A DNA stretch of 39,255 nt from contig CAKOIF010000013.1 of assembly GCA_934086485.1 (NCBI GenBank), positions 1-39,255 on the forward strand, in the 5' to 3' direction. The stretch's first letter is position 1. Each line of letters starts with the position of its first letter. A model generated the notes under the pieces. It made no database searches. It was not told the DNA's origin and saw only the letters and a list, made by a program, of their open reading frames with translations. The DNA is from an uncultured Bacilli bacterium (GTDB lineage: Bacteria; Bacillota_I; Bacilli_A; RF39; UBA660). This document shows, piece by piece, positions 7,987 to 16,126 of this stretch. Made by a program: the position numbers and the translations under genes.

Positions 7987-9045
7987 CTACCTTAACTTTA
8001 ATATTGACATATCATCATATAAATTGTTTAAATTATATAATATTAATACATTATCAATATTTTTACTCTTTACAAAATCACTTACACTTTTATTATAATA
8101 CCTTAAATCAATTACATAAATATTTTTATAATGTGATGTTAAAAAAGGAATAAATGAATTTGCATAACTATTTTTTATAACAAGAATTGAGTTTTCATTT
8201 TCAAAATTTTCAATTTCTATTAAAGCATGATTATTATCTAAAAATATTGAATACTTATCTTTTTTATCTAAATAATCATAATTATATAAACTATTAGTTA
8301 CTTTATTTTCATTAACATAATTTATAGTTAAATTTTCATTTTTTAAAAATAAATATATATCATCACTTTTATCATAACTAAGCACTTTTGTTTGACTTGT
8401 TCCTTTAAAAGAGTTACTTACTTTAACAATATTATAATAGCTTTCATCATTTGGAATAATGTTTTTACTTTCCATATATTTTTTATATGCATAATATGCA
8501 CCGAAACTAGTCCAGTGATGATCAGTTTTATAATACATATTTGTTTTTTTATTATGATTTTTTAAAGTATCTATTACATTTATATTATTTGAATATTTTA
8601 AACTACTATATAAATAATTTATATCATTTTCTTCATTTGTGTTAATACTTCTTTTTAGTTTATCACTATTAATATAAATAGAATCAGGAACTATCATAAC
8701 ATCTGTTTGAATATTTTTAGCAAAATCATTTATTGTTTCTATTATTAAACTACTTTTTTTGATTTCAACTTTTTCTGGCAATAAATAATCATCATTTGCT
8801 ACATAAACTCCATTTACAAGGGTTTTACCACATAATAATTCAATTTTATTTTTTAGTTTTAAAAGTTCATTTCTAAATGGTGCAATATCAAGTAAATAAC
8901 TTTCTACATTGTTTAAACTAAATTTTGTTAAATATCTATTTTCAAATTCTGAATAGTTTTCCTTTTTTTTAAATATAAACATAACTGAATAAGTAAAAAT
9001 CATAATACTTATTATTAAAAATATAATTTTATTTCTTTTTTTCAT
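7987..9045 (-). CDS. DHHW-family (AlgX/AlgJ-like) O-acetyl transfer protein
   Basis: A 352-aa protein with an N-terminal membrane anchor (about residues 6-25) and an outside SGNH-like domain of the DHHW type. The name-giving motif is visible in YYKTDHHWTSFGAYYAYKKY near the middle, and a serine-containing block lies before it (MIVPDSIYIN). A late block with ILVIKNSYANSFIPFL fits the family's C-terminal core. Relatives AlgJ and AlgX accept acetyl groups from the MBOAT protein and place them on the exported polymer. It lies next to the MBOAT gene with a ten-base gap and the ribosome binding site AAGGGG. Confidence 0.85.
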   Translation of the reverse strand: MKKRNKIIFLIISIMIFTYSVMFIFKKKENYSEFENRYLTKFSLNNVESYLLDIAPFRNELLKLKNKIELLCGKTLVNGVYVANDDYLLPEKVEIKKSSLIIETINDFAKNIQTDVMIVPDSIYINSDKLKRSINTNEENDINYLYSSLKYSNNINVIDTLKNHNKKTNMYYKTDHHWTSFGAYYAYKKYMESKNIIPNDESYYNIVKVSNSFKGTSQTKVLSYDKSDDIYLFLKNENLTINYVNENKVTNSLYNYDYLDKKDKYSIFLDNNHALIEIENFENENSILVIKNSYANSFIPFLTSHYKNIYVIDLRYYNKSVSDFVKSKNIDNVLILYNLNNLYDDMSILKLR

Positions 9046-9055
9046 AAACTACCCC

Positions 9056-10369
9056 TTAAAAACTATTATATAAAAATGGTTTAAATGAACCAGATAAAAT
9101 AAATGAAACTGTAATTATAAATAAACAAACATAAATAATTATTATTACTATATTTATAAATTTGTTATTAGAAATTTTATTTTTTATACTTTCTGGAAGT
9201 TTTAAAATCATTAGTAAACTTAATATGATTAAAAATAAATTATCCCTTAAATAAAAGATTACTTCATTATTATAAAGTTTACCCTTAAACATATTTAATA
9301 TAAATAAACTTATATCATTTAAACTATTTTGAGTAAATAATATATAACCAAATAATACAATAATTATTACATACAAATGCTTAAATATTTTAGGAAACTT
9401 TTCTAAAAAATTATTTAAAACAAACTTTTCTAAAACTATTATTATTCCATAATATAATCCCCATAATAAAAAATTAATTGTATTTCCGTGCCATATACCA
9501 GTTAAAAGCCATACTATCATAAGATTTCTTATTGTTATGAGTTTATTTTTCTTACTTCCTCCTAAAGGGAAATAAACATACTCTTTAAAAAAGTTTGAAA
9601 GTGATATATGCCATTTACGCCAAAAGGAAGATATACTATTTGCTAAATATGGATTATCAAAATTTTCCTCTAAAGAAATACCACACATTTTACCAAGTCC
9701 TAGTGCCATATTTGTATAACCTAAAAAATCAAAATATAAATATAAAGCATAAATAATTAAAACAAACAAACACGATAAAAATGTTTTATTAGTTATACTG
9801 TTTAAAGTGTTATATAAAATACTTAAATTATTTGCAAGTAATACTTTTTGAAATAAACCTGTTAAAAATATATAAAAACCTTTTGATATTTTTTCAAAAG
9901 AAATATCTAAATCTCTTAAATTTTTTGTTACTTCATTAAACCTTGTAATTGGGCCCATTAAAACATTACAAAATAATGTAATATAACATAAATAATCTAA
10001 AAAACTTCCATTTGTAATTTTATTATGTTTTCTATCAAGTATGTAACTTATATTATTAAAAGTATAAAAGCTTATCCCTAAAGGAAATATAAAATAGTTT
10101 GTATATTTAAAAAAACTTAAAAATAATATATTTATTATTACCAAAACATTATATGATTTTTGATATTTTTTTCCTAACAACTTAATATAAAAATAATTAA
10201 ATAAAATGGTAAAAATTAATAAACAAAAATTAAATATTCCACTGTAAAGATAAAATATTAAATTAAATATTATAATAATAATATATCTTTTTGACTTTGG
10301 AAACAAAATAAATAACAGATAAAAAATTGGTAAAAAAAAGAAAATAAATAATAAACTACTAAAATTCAT
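9056..10369 (-). CDS. MBOAT O-acyltransferase (AlgI/DltB type)
   Basis: A 437-aa polytopic membrane protein of the membrane-bound O-acyltransferase family. It moves acyl groups, normally acetyl, across the membrane. Visible family marks are the FWRKWHISLSNFFKEYVYFPLGGS block (about residues 245-270) with the conserved histidine of the first motif, and LLTGIWHGNTINFLLWG with the invariant catalytic histidine (about residue 295). About ten hydrophobic segments surround these. Its start overlaps the stop of the DUF4358 lipoprotein by one base. DltB in the D-alanylation operon is excluded, since no dltA/dltC/dltD is present; AlgI/PatA-like function with DHHW and SGNH partners fits better. Confidence 0.9.
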   Translation of the reverse strand: MNFSSLLFIFFFLPIFYLLFILFPKSKRYIIIIIFNLIFYLYSGIFNFCLLIFTILFNYFYIKLLGKKYQKSYNVLVIINILFLSFFKYTNYFIFPLGISFYTFNNISYILDRKHNKITNGSFLDYLCYITLFCNVLMGPITRFNEVTKNLRDLDISFEKISKGFYIFLTGLFQKVLLANNLSILYNTLNSITNKTFLSCLFVLIIYALYLYFDFLGYTNMALGLGKMCGISLEENFDNPYLANSISSFWRKWHISLSNFFKEYVYFPLGGSKKNKLITIRNLMIVWLLTGIWHGNTINFLLWGLYYGIIIVLEKFVLNNFLEKFPKIFKHLYVIIIVLFGYILFTQNSLNDISLFILNMFKGKLYNNEVIFYLRDNLFLIILSLLMILKLPESIKNKISNNKFINIVIIIIYVCLFIITVSFILSGSFKPFLYNSF

Positions 10370-10815
10370 TAATTTATATATTCCTTTACTACATTATACA
10401 TTTCTTGATTATTTTCAGATACTATATATATTAAATAATCACCAACTGATGTTGCAAGTTTATTTTTAATTAAATTAACAGCCTCTGGCGAATATAAACT
10501 ACTTTGATTTTCTAATATAGAAAACATTTCATCCATATTATTTTTAACTTTTTCTTTATTTTCAGATTTTACTTTAATTAAAGCATAAAAATTACCATTT
10601 TGATTTTCACTTGCCTTAATAATATATTCTTCCATTAAAGTTATATCTTGATTATAAATACCCTCAAGTTCTTTATCACTCATAAGAGCCATATTTTGAT
10701 ATTTTTCATCAAGGGAGGTTGATGCTCCTTTCATATCAAGTATTGATGCACTTTTGTTACAGCCAGCTAAAATAATTGCAAGCCCTATAACCATTATAAT
10801 TTTTTTTAATTTCAT
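10369..10815 (-). CDS. DUF4358 lipoprotein
   Basis: A 148-aa lipoprotein with signal peptide and lipobox LAGC (Cys at about 19). The mature part is mostly helical with EEYIIKASENQNGNFYALIKVK, a charged helix, and a YIYIVSENN-like end strand, as in DUF4358. This family is commonly found beside MBOAT and DHHW genes in Firmicutes and has no proven biochemical role. It stands between the SGNH/Ig protein (one base between coding regions) and the MBOAT gene (one-base overlap), so it is tightly coupled with the acylation machinery and may hold the complex together on the outer face. Confidence 0.75.
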   Translation of the reverse strand: MKLKKIIMVIGLAIILAGCNKSASILDMKGASTSLDEKYQNMALMSDKELEGIYNQDITLMEEYIIKASENQNGNFYALIKVKSENKEKVKNNMDEMFSILENQSSLYSPEAVNLIKNKLATSVGDYLIYIVSENNQEMYNVVKEYIN

Positions 10816-10816
10816 A

Positions 10817-12046
10817 TTAATTTACCACCTTTCCTAAATCTAAATGTTTTATGTAGTCTATATATTTATTTCTTCCTTCTTCATTTAAATGAAAATTGCA
10901 ATTAAGTTCATCAGTACATTCAAATAAACTTACATCAGCATATCCTTCATTATCCTTTATTTCATTTGTAAAATCAATAAAATTTATATTATTTTCATAA
11001 CAAAATCTTGCTAAATAATAATTTAAAATATTAATATTTTTTTGATTTGCTTTATTTAGTGTACCATCATTTATTGGAAATATTGCTGAAAATATAATTT
11101 TTGTATCTTTATAATTTAACTTAATATTATCATAAAATTTTTGAAGTTCTCTTACAAATACATCTTTTTGCATATAAAGTCCAGCATTAATTCCAGGACA
11201 TACAATTAAATATTTTGGTTTATATTTTGTAAGAGCATCATTTAAAACTGTATTTTGTCTATTTTCATAAGTTTCAAAAGTCGAAGAATTCATTTGAGCA
11301 ATGTTTAAATTATTTCTTGCCCAAGTTTGATAAGCTGAAATATGCTTTCCTTTTAGATACAAAAATGATGTATTGGAGTCTCCTAAAAAGATAGTATCAT
11401 TAAAATAATTATATTCATTTTCTTCATAAGTTAAAGTCGTTTTAGTAAATAGTCCTTTTAAAGTAAAATCTTTTATCGAACTTGTTAATGCACTATCATC
11501 AAGAACTTCAACAGTTCTTACAACTTTTGCTTTATTTTTAGAACTATCTATGGCCTCATACACAACTTCATACTTGCCTGCTTTGGTTTCATCAATATTA
11601 TTTGTTACTTTAATTTTACTATTAATATCTTTATCATAGTTATCAGTTATTTCATAACCAGGTTCTTCATATTTACTATCTTTATTAAGATATATTATAT
11701 TATCACCATTTAATGTTATTACAGGTTTTTCATTATCAACTACATGAATATTTCTAATAACACTTTTTTTAAAATTTAATAAGTTTGCTGTATATGTAAC
11801 TTTATAATCTCCTAAAGAGGTATTATCAATATTATTTTTTACATCAACTTTTAACTTTTTACCAAAAAATGTTGCTTTATAACCATTTTCAAAATAAGAA
11901 CTATTTACATTTAAATAAATGTCTTTATCTCCGATTAAAATAATATTAAAAAGAAAATTTATACTAAAAAAAGTAACTAAAAATATAGCTATAATTATAA
12001 ATATAAATTTATATTTGGTTTTCAATTTTAACTTCTTTTTCTTCAT
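10817..12046 (-). CDS. Membrane-anchored Ig-like/SGNH-domain protein
   Basis: A protein of about 409 aa: a lysine-rich N terminus, a membrane helix (about residues 15-37), two bacterial Ig-like modules of the DUF5011 kind (for instance NEKPVITLNGDN to VVRTVEVLDD), then an SGNH-like domain with FLGDSNTSFLYL (nucleophile block), VCPGINAG and a late NFHLNEEGRNKY with the histidine. The usual GDS serine is present; the block III asparagine is in GINAG. I choose ATG at 12046 because TAGGG lies just before it; the in-frame ATG at 12070 has no such site. It probably binds glycan through the Ig part and transfers or removes acyl groups with the SGNH part. Confidence 0.75.
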   Translation of the reverse strand: MKKKKLKLKTKYKFIFIIIAIFLVTFFSINFLFNIILIGDKDIYLNVNSSYFENGYKATFFGKKLKVDVKNNIDNTSLGDYKVTYTANLLNFKKSVIRNIHVVDNEKPVITLNGDNIIYLNKDSKYEEPGYEITDNYDKDINSKIKVTNNIDETKAGKYEVVYEAIDSSKNKAKVVRTVEVLDDSALTSSIKDFTLKGLFTKTTLTYEENEYNYFNDTIFLGDSNTSFLYLKGKHISAYQTWARNNLNIAQMNSSTFETYENRQNTVLNDALTKYKPKYLIVCPGINAGLYMQKDVFVRELQKFYDNIKLNYKDTKIIFSAIFPINDGTLNKANQKNINILNYYLARFCYENNINFIDFTNEIKDNEGYADVSLFECTDELNCNFHLNEEGRNKYIDYIKHLDLGKVVN

Positions 12047-12089
12047 AACTACCCTATAAAATAATACCATTTAAATTAATTAATTTCAA

Positions 12090-12944
12090 TTATTTTGAGT
12101 TTAAATATTCATTTAATTTATCTTTTAAATTATTATAATCTTTTATTCCAATACTATATATTCTATCTATTTCTTTTTTATTTACTTTATTAAGACTTAT
12201 ATCAATATTTTCTGAAGGATATATAGCAAATATTTTATTTTCACTACTTAATTTATCAATTATTTCTAATGATTCGTTATACTGTTTATATCTATTAAGC
12301 ATTGCTTTAATAAATTTAGGATATTTTTTATACTTAGTTTTTATCCCTATAATTTCACCTTTATTAAATGGTTTTTTAATAAAGCCTTTTTCTCTTGTTA
12401 AAACAACAATAATTCTATCATATTCTAAAGATAAAGCTTTTTTAATTGGGATGCTATCACATATTGCTCCATCTAAATAAAAATTATTATTAATTTCTAC
12501 AATATTTGTTAAAAATGGCATTGCACTACTTGCTCTTAATACTTCAATCTGATTATAAACATTATTTACTTCAATATATTCAGGAAGACCGGTTTCAACA
12601 TTTGATACTGTCGCTAAAAAAAGTTTATAATTTTTTTCATATTCTTTTTCATCAAATACTTCTATATTTTTAGTAACATTATAATAAGCAAAATCTTTAT
12701 TAACAAAATTACCAGTTTCAATTAATGATTTTTTACCCATATATCTTGAGTCTTTACAATATTTTTTATTAATATTTAAACATCTTCCTATTTGCCTAGA
12801 ATAATAATTCGGAGCTATTAAAGCACCTGCAGAAACACCAATTATTGCATCTATATTAATATTATCTTCGATAAATTTATCTATTATTGCGGCAGTATAT
12901 GTCCCCCTAAAAGCACCACCCTCTAAAACTAAAAGTGTTTTCAT
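12090..12944 (-). CDS. Patatin-like phospholipase
   Basis: A 284-aa patatin-family serine acyl hydrolase. The oxyanion-hole motif is GGAFRG (about residues 9-14), the nucleophile elbow GVSAG (about 38-42) and the catalytic aspartate is in LDGAICDSIP (about 155). The C-terminal part, with helices around YPKFIKAMLNRYKQYNE, is the extension usual in the RssA/YjjU-like Firmicutes group. No signal peptide is present, so it works on the inner membrane face or on cytoplasmic lipids. The ribosome binding site AAAAGGAG is strong. It follows the methyltransferase gene after 27 bases and precedes the acylation genes; acyl-lipid turnover feeding that system is possible but unproved. Confidence 0.88.
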   Translation of the reverse strand: MKTLLVLEGGAFRGTYTAAIIDKFIEDNINIDAIIGVSAGALIAPNYYSRQIGRCLNINKKYCKDSRYMGKKSLIETGNFVNKDFAYYNVTKNIEVFDEKEYEKNYKLFLATVSNVETGLPEYIEVNNVYNQIEVLRASSAMPFLTNIVEINNNFYLDGAICDSIPIKKALSLEYDRIIVVLTREKGFIKKPFNKGEIIGIKTKYKKYPKFIKAMLNRYKQYNESLEIIDKLSSENKIFAIYPSENIDISLNKVNKKEIDRIYSIGIKDYNNLKDKLNEYLNSK

Positions 12945-12971
12945 GTATTCTCCTTTTCAAAATAATTATAT

Positions 12972-13829
12972 CTACTTTTTTATTAAAAGTACATACTGTG
13001 TATCATCACTTGCAACTATTTTACAGTTTGGATTTAATGTATTATAATCATAAAAAAAATCTTTATTTATATCAGTATATGTTAGATGTTCATAAATTAA
13101 TAAGCCATTTTTCGAAGCAATTTTTTGAATATCTTTATAAGAATATTTACTTTGCATTTCTTCGCCTGCACCTAATGCCAATATTTTATTTTTGCTTTTA
13201 TACCTTTCATTTGGATAATCTATTACTAGGCTACTTCCACTACACATAATGTTTGATATTTTATTTATAACACTAGCAAATTCTTTTTTGCTTAAATAAT
13301 AGCTAATTCCTAAAAGTGTTATATGACTTTTTAATTTTGGATTAAATCCACTACTTAATAAATCATTCTCAAAATCTTTTCTTAAATCACTTTTAACATA
13401 ATTAATATTTTTTATATCAATATTATTTTTCTTAAGTAAATTTTCTTTATCTACTAAAACGCTTTCTTTATCAAGTTCAAATATTTTTAACATATTATTG
13501 TATTTTAAAGAAGATAAATCATAACCGCTTGCAAGTAGAACATACTGTTTAAGTCCTAATCTAATTTCACTATTTAAGCATCTTTCATTTAATGCACTTC
13601 TTGCAAGAATTGTTGGAGCAAGGTACCTATTAACAATATGCTTAACCGGCTCATTACCTTGATACTTGTTATCAAAGAAATTAATACCCATTTTTAAATT
13701 ATTAAAGATAGTGTCATAATCCTTGTCTAATACTGTTTTTGCATTTTTTTCAAAATAGATTTTAATATTACTATTTTCACTATGATATGCTTTTACAAAT
13801 AAGCACATTTTTGCAGTTAAATTTTCCAT
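12972..13829 (-). CDS. LCMT-type class I SAM-dependent methyltransferase
   Basis: About 285 aa, of the leucine carboxyl methyltransferase (PPM1/TcmP/YktD-like) family. Seen: an ILARSALNERCL arginine region in the N-terminal lid, then YVLLASGYDLSSLKY, matching the family's glycine-rich SAM loop (usually GAGLDTR; here the second G is replaced by S), FELDKESVL with the acidic residue that holds the SAM ribose, and HITLLGISYYLS for motif IV. The ATG at 13829 has GAGGTG eight bases upstream; the in-frame ATG at 13868 would add 13 residues without such a site. Substrate unknown; bacterial relatives methylate small-molecule carboxyl or hydroxyl groups. It heads the seven-gene run. Confidence 0.78.
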   Translation of the reverse strand: MENLTAKMCLFVKAYHSENSNIKIYFEKNAKTVLDKDYDTIFNNLKMGINFFDNKYQGNEPVKHIVNRYLAPTILARSALNERCLNSEIRLGLKQYVLLASGYDLSSLKYNNMLKIFELDKESVLVDKENLLKKNNIDIKNINYVKSDLRKDFENDLLSSGFNPKLKSHITLLGISYYLSKKEFASVINKISNIMCSGSSLVIDYPNERYKSKNKILALGAGEEMQSKYSYKDIQKIASKNGLLIYEHLTYTDINKDFFYDYNTLNPNCKIVASDDTQYVLLIKK

Positions 13830-14067
13830 ATTTTTTTCACCTCTTATACTTAATACCATCTTTTCCAAAACTTTACTAGACTTGAAAAAAAGCCAATTTT
13901 GTGGTAATATAAGTATAGAAATTGAGATAAAACTTTTAATATTTTTTATAATAATATGAAAAATTATTTTTTGAGTATTTTAATGCTCTTTGCGTCCTAA
14001 TAAATAAAACATTGTTTTTATTTTTTCATAGCCATAAATAATTTTTCATCACCTAATATAATTTTAA

Positions 14068-14108
14068 AGTAAATCTCGGCAAATGACAACGATTTACCGA
14101 GATTTACT
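14068..14108. repeat. 12-bp inverted repeat with alternative pairing
   Basis: Perfect arms AGTAAATCTCGG (14068-14079) and its complement (14097-14108) enclose 17 bases. GATTTAC occurs both at 14091-14097 and 14101-14107, so the left arm can pair with either. No U-run follows, so it is a poor intrinsic terminator; it could be an attenuator or the scar of an element end. The remaining intergenic DNA 13869-14067 shows only AT-rich sequence. Confidence 0.5.
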
Positions 14109-14278
14109 AAAATGAATATTTTCATCCACAATAAATAAGTAATCTTTAAACTTAACAAAATATTTATCATTTACTGAATATATTCGATTATTAATTCACC
14201 ACTTAACTTTTTTATTCTTTCTAAATTTTCATTTTTACTTGTTAAAAATTTATTTATTATTTCCATATCATTATTCAT
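14094..14278 (-). pseudogene. Small frameshifted ORF downstream of the DUF4143 ATPase
   Basis: An ATG at 14278 with AAGG five bases upstream opens a 35-codon frame, MNNDMEIINKFLTSKNE and so on, ending in TAA at 14171-14173 after ELIIEYIQ. A shift of frame at that point lets translation go on as VNDKYFVKFKDYLFIVDENIHF until TAA at 14094-14096. The two parts read like one amphipathic small protein with a single-base lesion. It may instead be a genuine 35-aa ORF plus noise. No family is recognised. It follows the ATPase by 45 bases, so an ancient partner gene of that ATPase is conceivable. Confidence 0.35.
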
Positions 14279-14323
14279 ATTTACCTTGTTTATATACAAA
14301 TTTTAAATTTTGCTACATAAATT

Positions 14324-15604
14324 TTATTCATCCAAACTATCTTTATTTAACAAGAAGTGATATAATCCCATAGTTATAATGCCATCATTATCAATTCTTG
14401 TTTTAATATTATCTTTCACTATTATTATTTTTTTAAATGAATCGCCTATATGTGTTAATGATTGCTTTTCTTGATTAGTTTTATTGTCATCAGTTAATCT
14501 ATATGCAGATTGAATATAGTATTTTTTCGCGCCTTTATTAACTATAAAATCTACTTCGTAATTTGTTCTTATAGTTTTTTCTTCATCACCTTTGTCAAAA
14601 CTTTCAACAATTCCAACATCAACATTATATCTTCTTGCCAACAACTCATTATATATTATATTTTCCATAATATGTCCATCATCAATTTGTCTAAAGTTTA
14701 GTCTAGCATTTCTAAGTCCAATATCTTCATAGTAGTATTTATATGGAGAATTTATATAGTGATTTCCTTTGATATCATATCTTTGTGCTTTATTTATTAA
14801 AAAGGCGTTCTCAATACATTCAATATAACTATCAATAGTATTTTTGTTAACTAAATCTTCACTTTTATTTTTTGTTTCATTTTGATATCTATTATTTATT
14901 ATATTTGTTAATCTAGTAGGATTTGTTAAAGAACCAATTTGTGAAGACAATACATCTAATATGTCATTAAGTAATTGTTCATTTTTAATATTTTTTCTTT
15001 CTTTTATATCTGCTAAATAAGTTTCTTTATAAAGATTTTTTAAATATTCAGCTTTATCTTCCTCAGTCTTACAAAATAATGTATAAGGTAATCCTCCATA
15101 TAATACATAATCATTCCAAGCATCGTCTTTATCTCCATCATATGCCTCAAAATACTCTTTAAAAGTTAAGGGATACAAATGAATTACATCTCCTCTTCCT
15201 CTAAATTCTGTAATTATATCACTTGATAGCATTTTAGAATTACTACCAGTAACATATACATCTACATTTTCCTTATACAAAAAACCATTTAATACAGGAA
15301 CAAAATCATCAACTTTTTGTATTTCATCCAAAAGAATATAATATTTTTCACTATCACTTTCTATCCTGTCCAGTAGGTATTCATTAAGTTGAGATGAATC
15401 CCAATATTTTTTATTTTCTTCTGCATCTAAGGCAAGATATATAATGTGTTTATCATCAGTTACATTTTCCAATAAATATTTTCTAAAAAGATTATATAAC
15501 AAATAAGATTTTCCTGATCTTCTTAAACCTGTTATTACTTTAATCATTTTATTATCTTGTTTATCAATCAATCTTTTAAGATAATCTGCTCTTTTTATTT
15601 CCAT
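14324..15604 (-). CDS. AAA ATPase with DUF4143 domain
   Basis: A 426-aa ATP-binding protein of the widespread AAA_14 plus DUF4143 type. The Walker A GLRRSGKS is at about residues 26-33, Walker B YILLDEIQKV at about 91-100, and the sensor-like VTGSNSKML follows; an arginine-rich FRGRGDVIHLYPLTFKEYFEAY stretch is also standard. The C-terminal DUF4143 part has a nuclease-like fold remnant with YEVDFIVNKG. These genes are common, often multicopy and horizontally moved, and no function is proved. Expression signals are excellent: AGAGGAG before ATG and a promoter with TTGATA and TATAAT. A 40-bp inverted repeat abuts that promoter and recurs 219 bp upstream. Confidence 0.85.
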   Translation of the reverse strand: MEIKRADYLKRLIDKQDNKMIKVITGLRRSGKSYLLYNLFRKYLLENVTDDKHIIYLALDAEENKKYWDSSQLNEYLLDRIESDSEKYYILLDEIQKVDDFVPVLNGFLYKENVDVYVTGSNSKMLSSDIITEFRGRGDVIHLYPLTFKEYFEAYDGDKDDAWNDYVLYGGLPYTLFCKTEEDKAEYLKNLYKETYLADIKERKNIKNEQLLNDILDVLSSQIGSLTNPTRLTNIINNRYQNETKNKSEDLVNKNTIDSYIECIENAFLINKAQRYDIKGNHYINSPYKYYYEDIGLRNARLNFRQIDDGHIMENIIYNELLARRYNVDVGIVESFDKGDEEKTIRTNYEVDFIVNKGAKKYYIQSAYRLTDDNKTNQEKQSLTHIGDSFKKIIIVKDNIKTRIDNDGIITMGLYHFLLNKDSLDE

Positions 15605-15624
15605 AAATATTCTCCTCTAATAAT

Positions 15625-15653
15625 ATTATATACCTTTACAATTAATATATCAA
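15625..15653 (-). promoter_or_regulatory. Promoter of the DUF4143 ATPase gene
   Basis: On the - strand TTGATA (15648-15653) and TATAAT (15625-15630) are 17 bases apart. The 40-bp inverted repeat begins six bases upstream of the -35, an activator or repressor position. Confidence 0.75.
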
Positions 15654-15658
15654 TATTT

Positions 15659-15698
15659 CGTTTACTTTTTTTGTGTATTTACACACTTTTGGTAAACG
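15659..15698. repeat. 40-bp interrupted palindrome, copy 1
   Basis: Outer arms CGTTTAC and GTAAACG and inner arms GTGT and ACAC flank the centre ATTT; the element is next to the ATPase promoter. Copy 2 at 15878-15917 matches it at 38 of 40 positions, so the sequence is conserved beyond chance. Confidence 0.75.
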
Positions 15699-15877
15699 AA
15701 TGTAACTAATCTAATATCAAGCTATTTAATGTTATCTGCTTGAAACATCACAAATTCTTAAGTTTATTCTTCCATATTTTTCTAAAATAAGCTTATTTTT
15801 GGATTATATTAATTCAATTGTTTGCTATATGAATTAATATCATTGTTAATAATTATATAAATTAATCATTATGTTCC

Positions 15878-15917
15878 CGTTTACTATTTTTGTGTATTTA
15901 CACACTTTTGGTAAACT
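15878..15917. repeat. 40-bp interrupted palindrome, copy 2
   Basis: Same element as at 15659-15698 in the same orientation, with one internal T-to-A change and a changed last base. The 179 bases between the copies hold AT-rich DNA without an ORF or promoter that I can support. The copies could be binding sites for one regulator or ends of a moved cassette. Confidence 0.75.
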
Positions 15918-15945
15918 GATATTAATGATAATTTTATTTTAATAT

Positions 15946-16055
15946 AAAAAAACGCGGCCTGTAAAAAGGCCGCTCAGGGGGTTTTGGTTTGACTATTCCT
16001 CACATTATAATTCGTAAGGTTTTAGTCAGGCATAGGTTTTTATTTGTCCTATGCT
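15946..16055 (-). ncRNA. Small RNA candidate A, downstream of recG
   Basis: A transcript of about 110 nt is bounded by a consensus-like promoter (16062-16090) and a strong intrinsic terminator (GCGGCC stem at 15954-15959 and 15968-15973, U-run 15946-15952). Between them a first hairpin pairs GCATAGG with CCTATGC, and a second pairs TGACTA and CCTTAC with GTGAGG and TAGTCA. A single-stranded stretch with AACC, AAAA and CCCCC precedes the terminator. No reading frame with a ribosome binding site is present. Candidate B at 18224-18313 has the same layout. I recognise no known RNA family; a C-rich loop is typical of sRNAs that pair with Shine-Dalgarno sequences, which is inference. Confidence 0.7.
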
Positions 16056-16061
16056 AATTAA

Positions 16062-16090
16062 ATGATAATATGAATTTTTAAAAAAGTCAA
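16062..16090 (-). promoter_or_regulatory. Promoter of small RNA candidate A
   Basis: TTGACT (16085-16090) and TATCAT (16062-16067) on the - strand, 17 bases apart. It begins after the recG stop codon, so the RNA is an independent unit. The short stretch 16091-16126 has a tenfold direct repeat AAAGTGTAAA and nothing else. Confidence 0.7.
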
Positions 16091-16126
16091 TTATTTTTTT
16101 TACACTTTACTAATGCTTTACACTTT

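Noticed and set aside
9056..10369. MBOAT gene as dltB of teichoic acid D-alanylation
   Set aside because: dltA, dltC and dltD are absent and the neighbours are DHHW, SGNH and DUF4358 genes.
12935..13249. 104-codon + strand frame over the methyltransferase
   Set aside because: Shadow of the - strand coding sequence, rich in F, Y, L, H from reverse reading, and without ribosome binding site.
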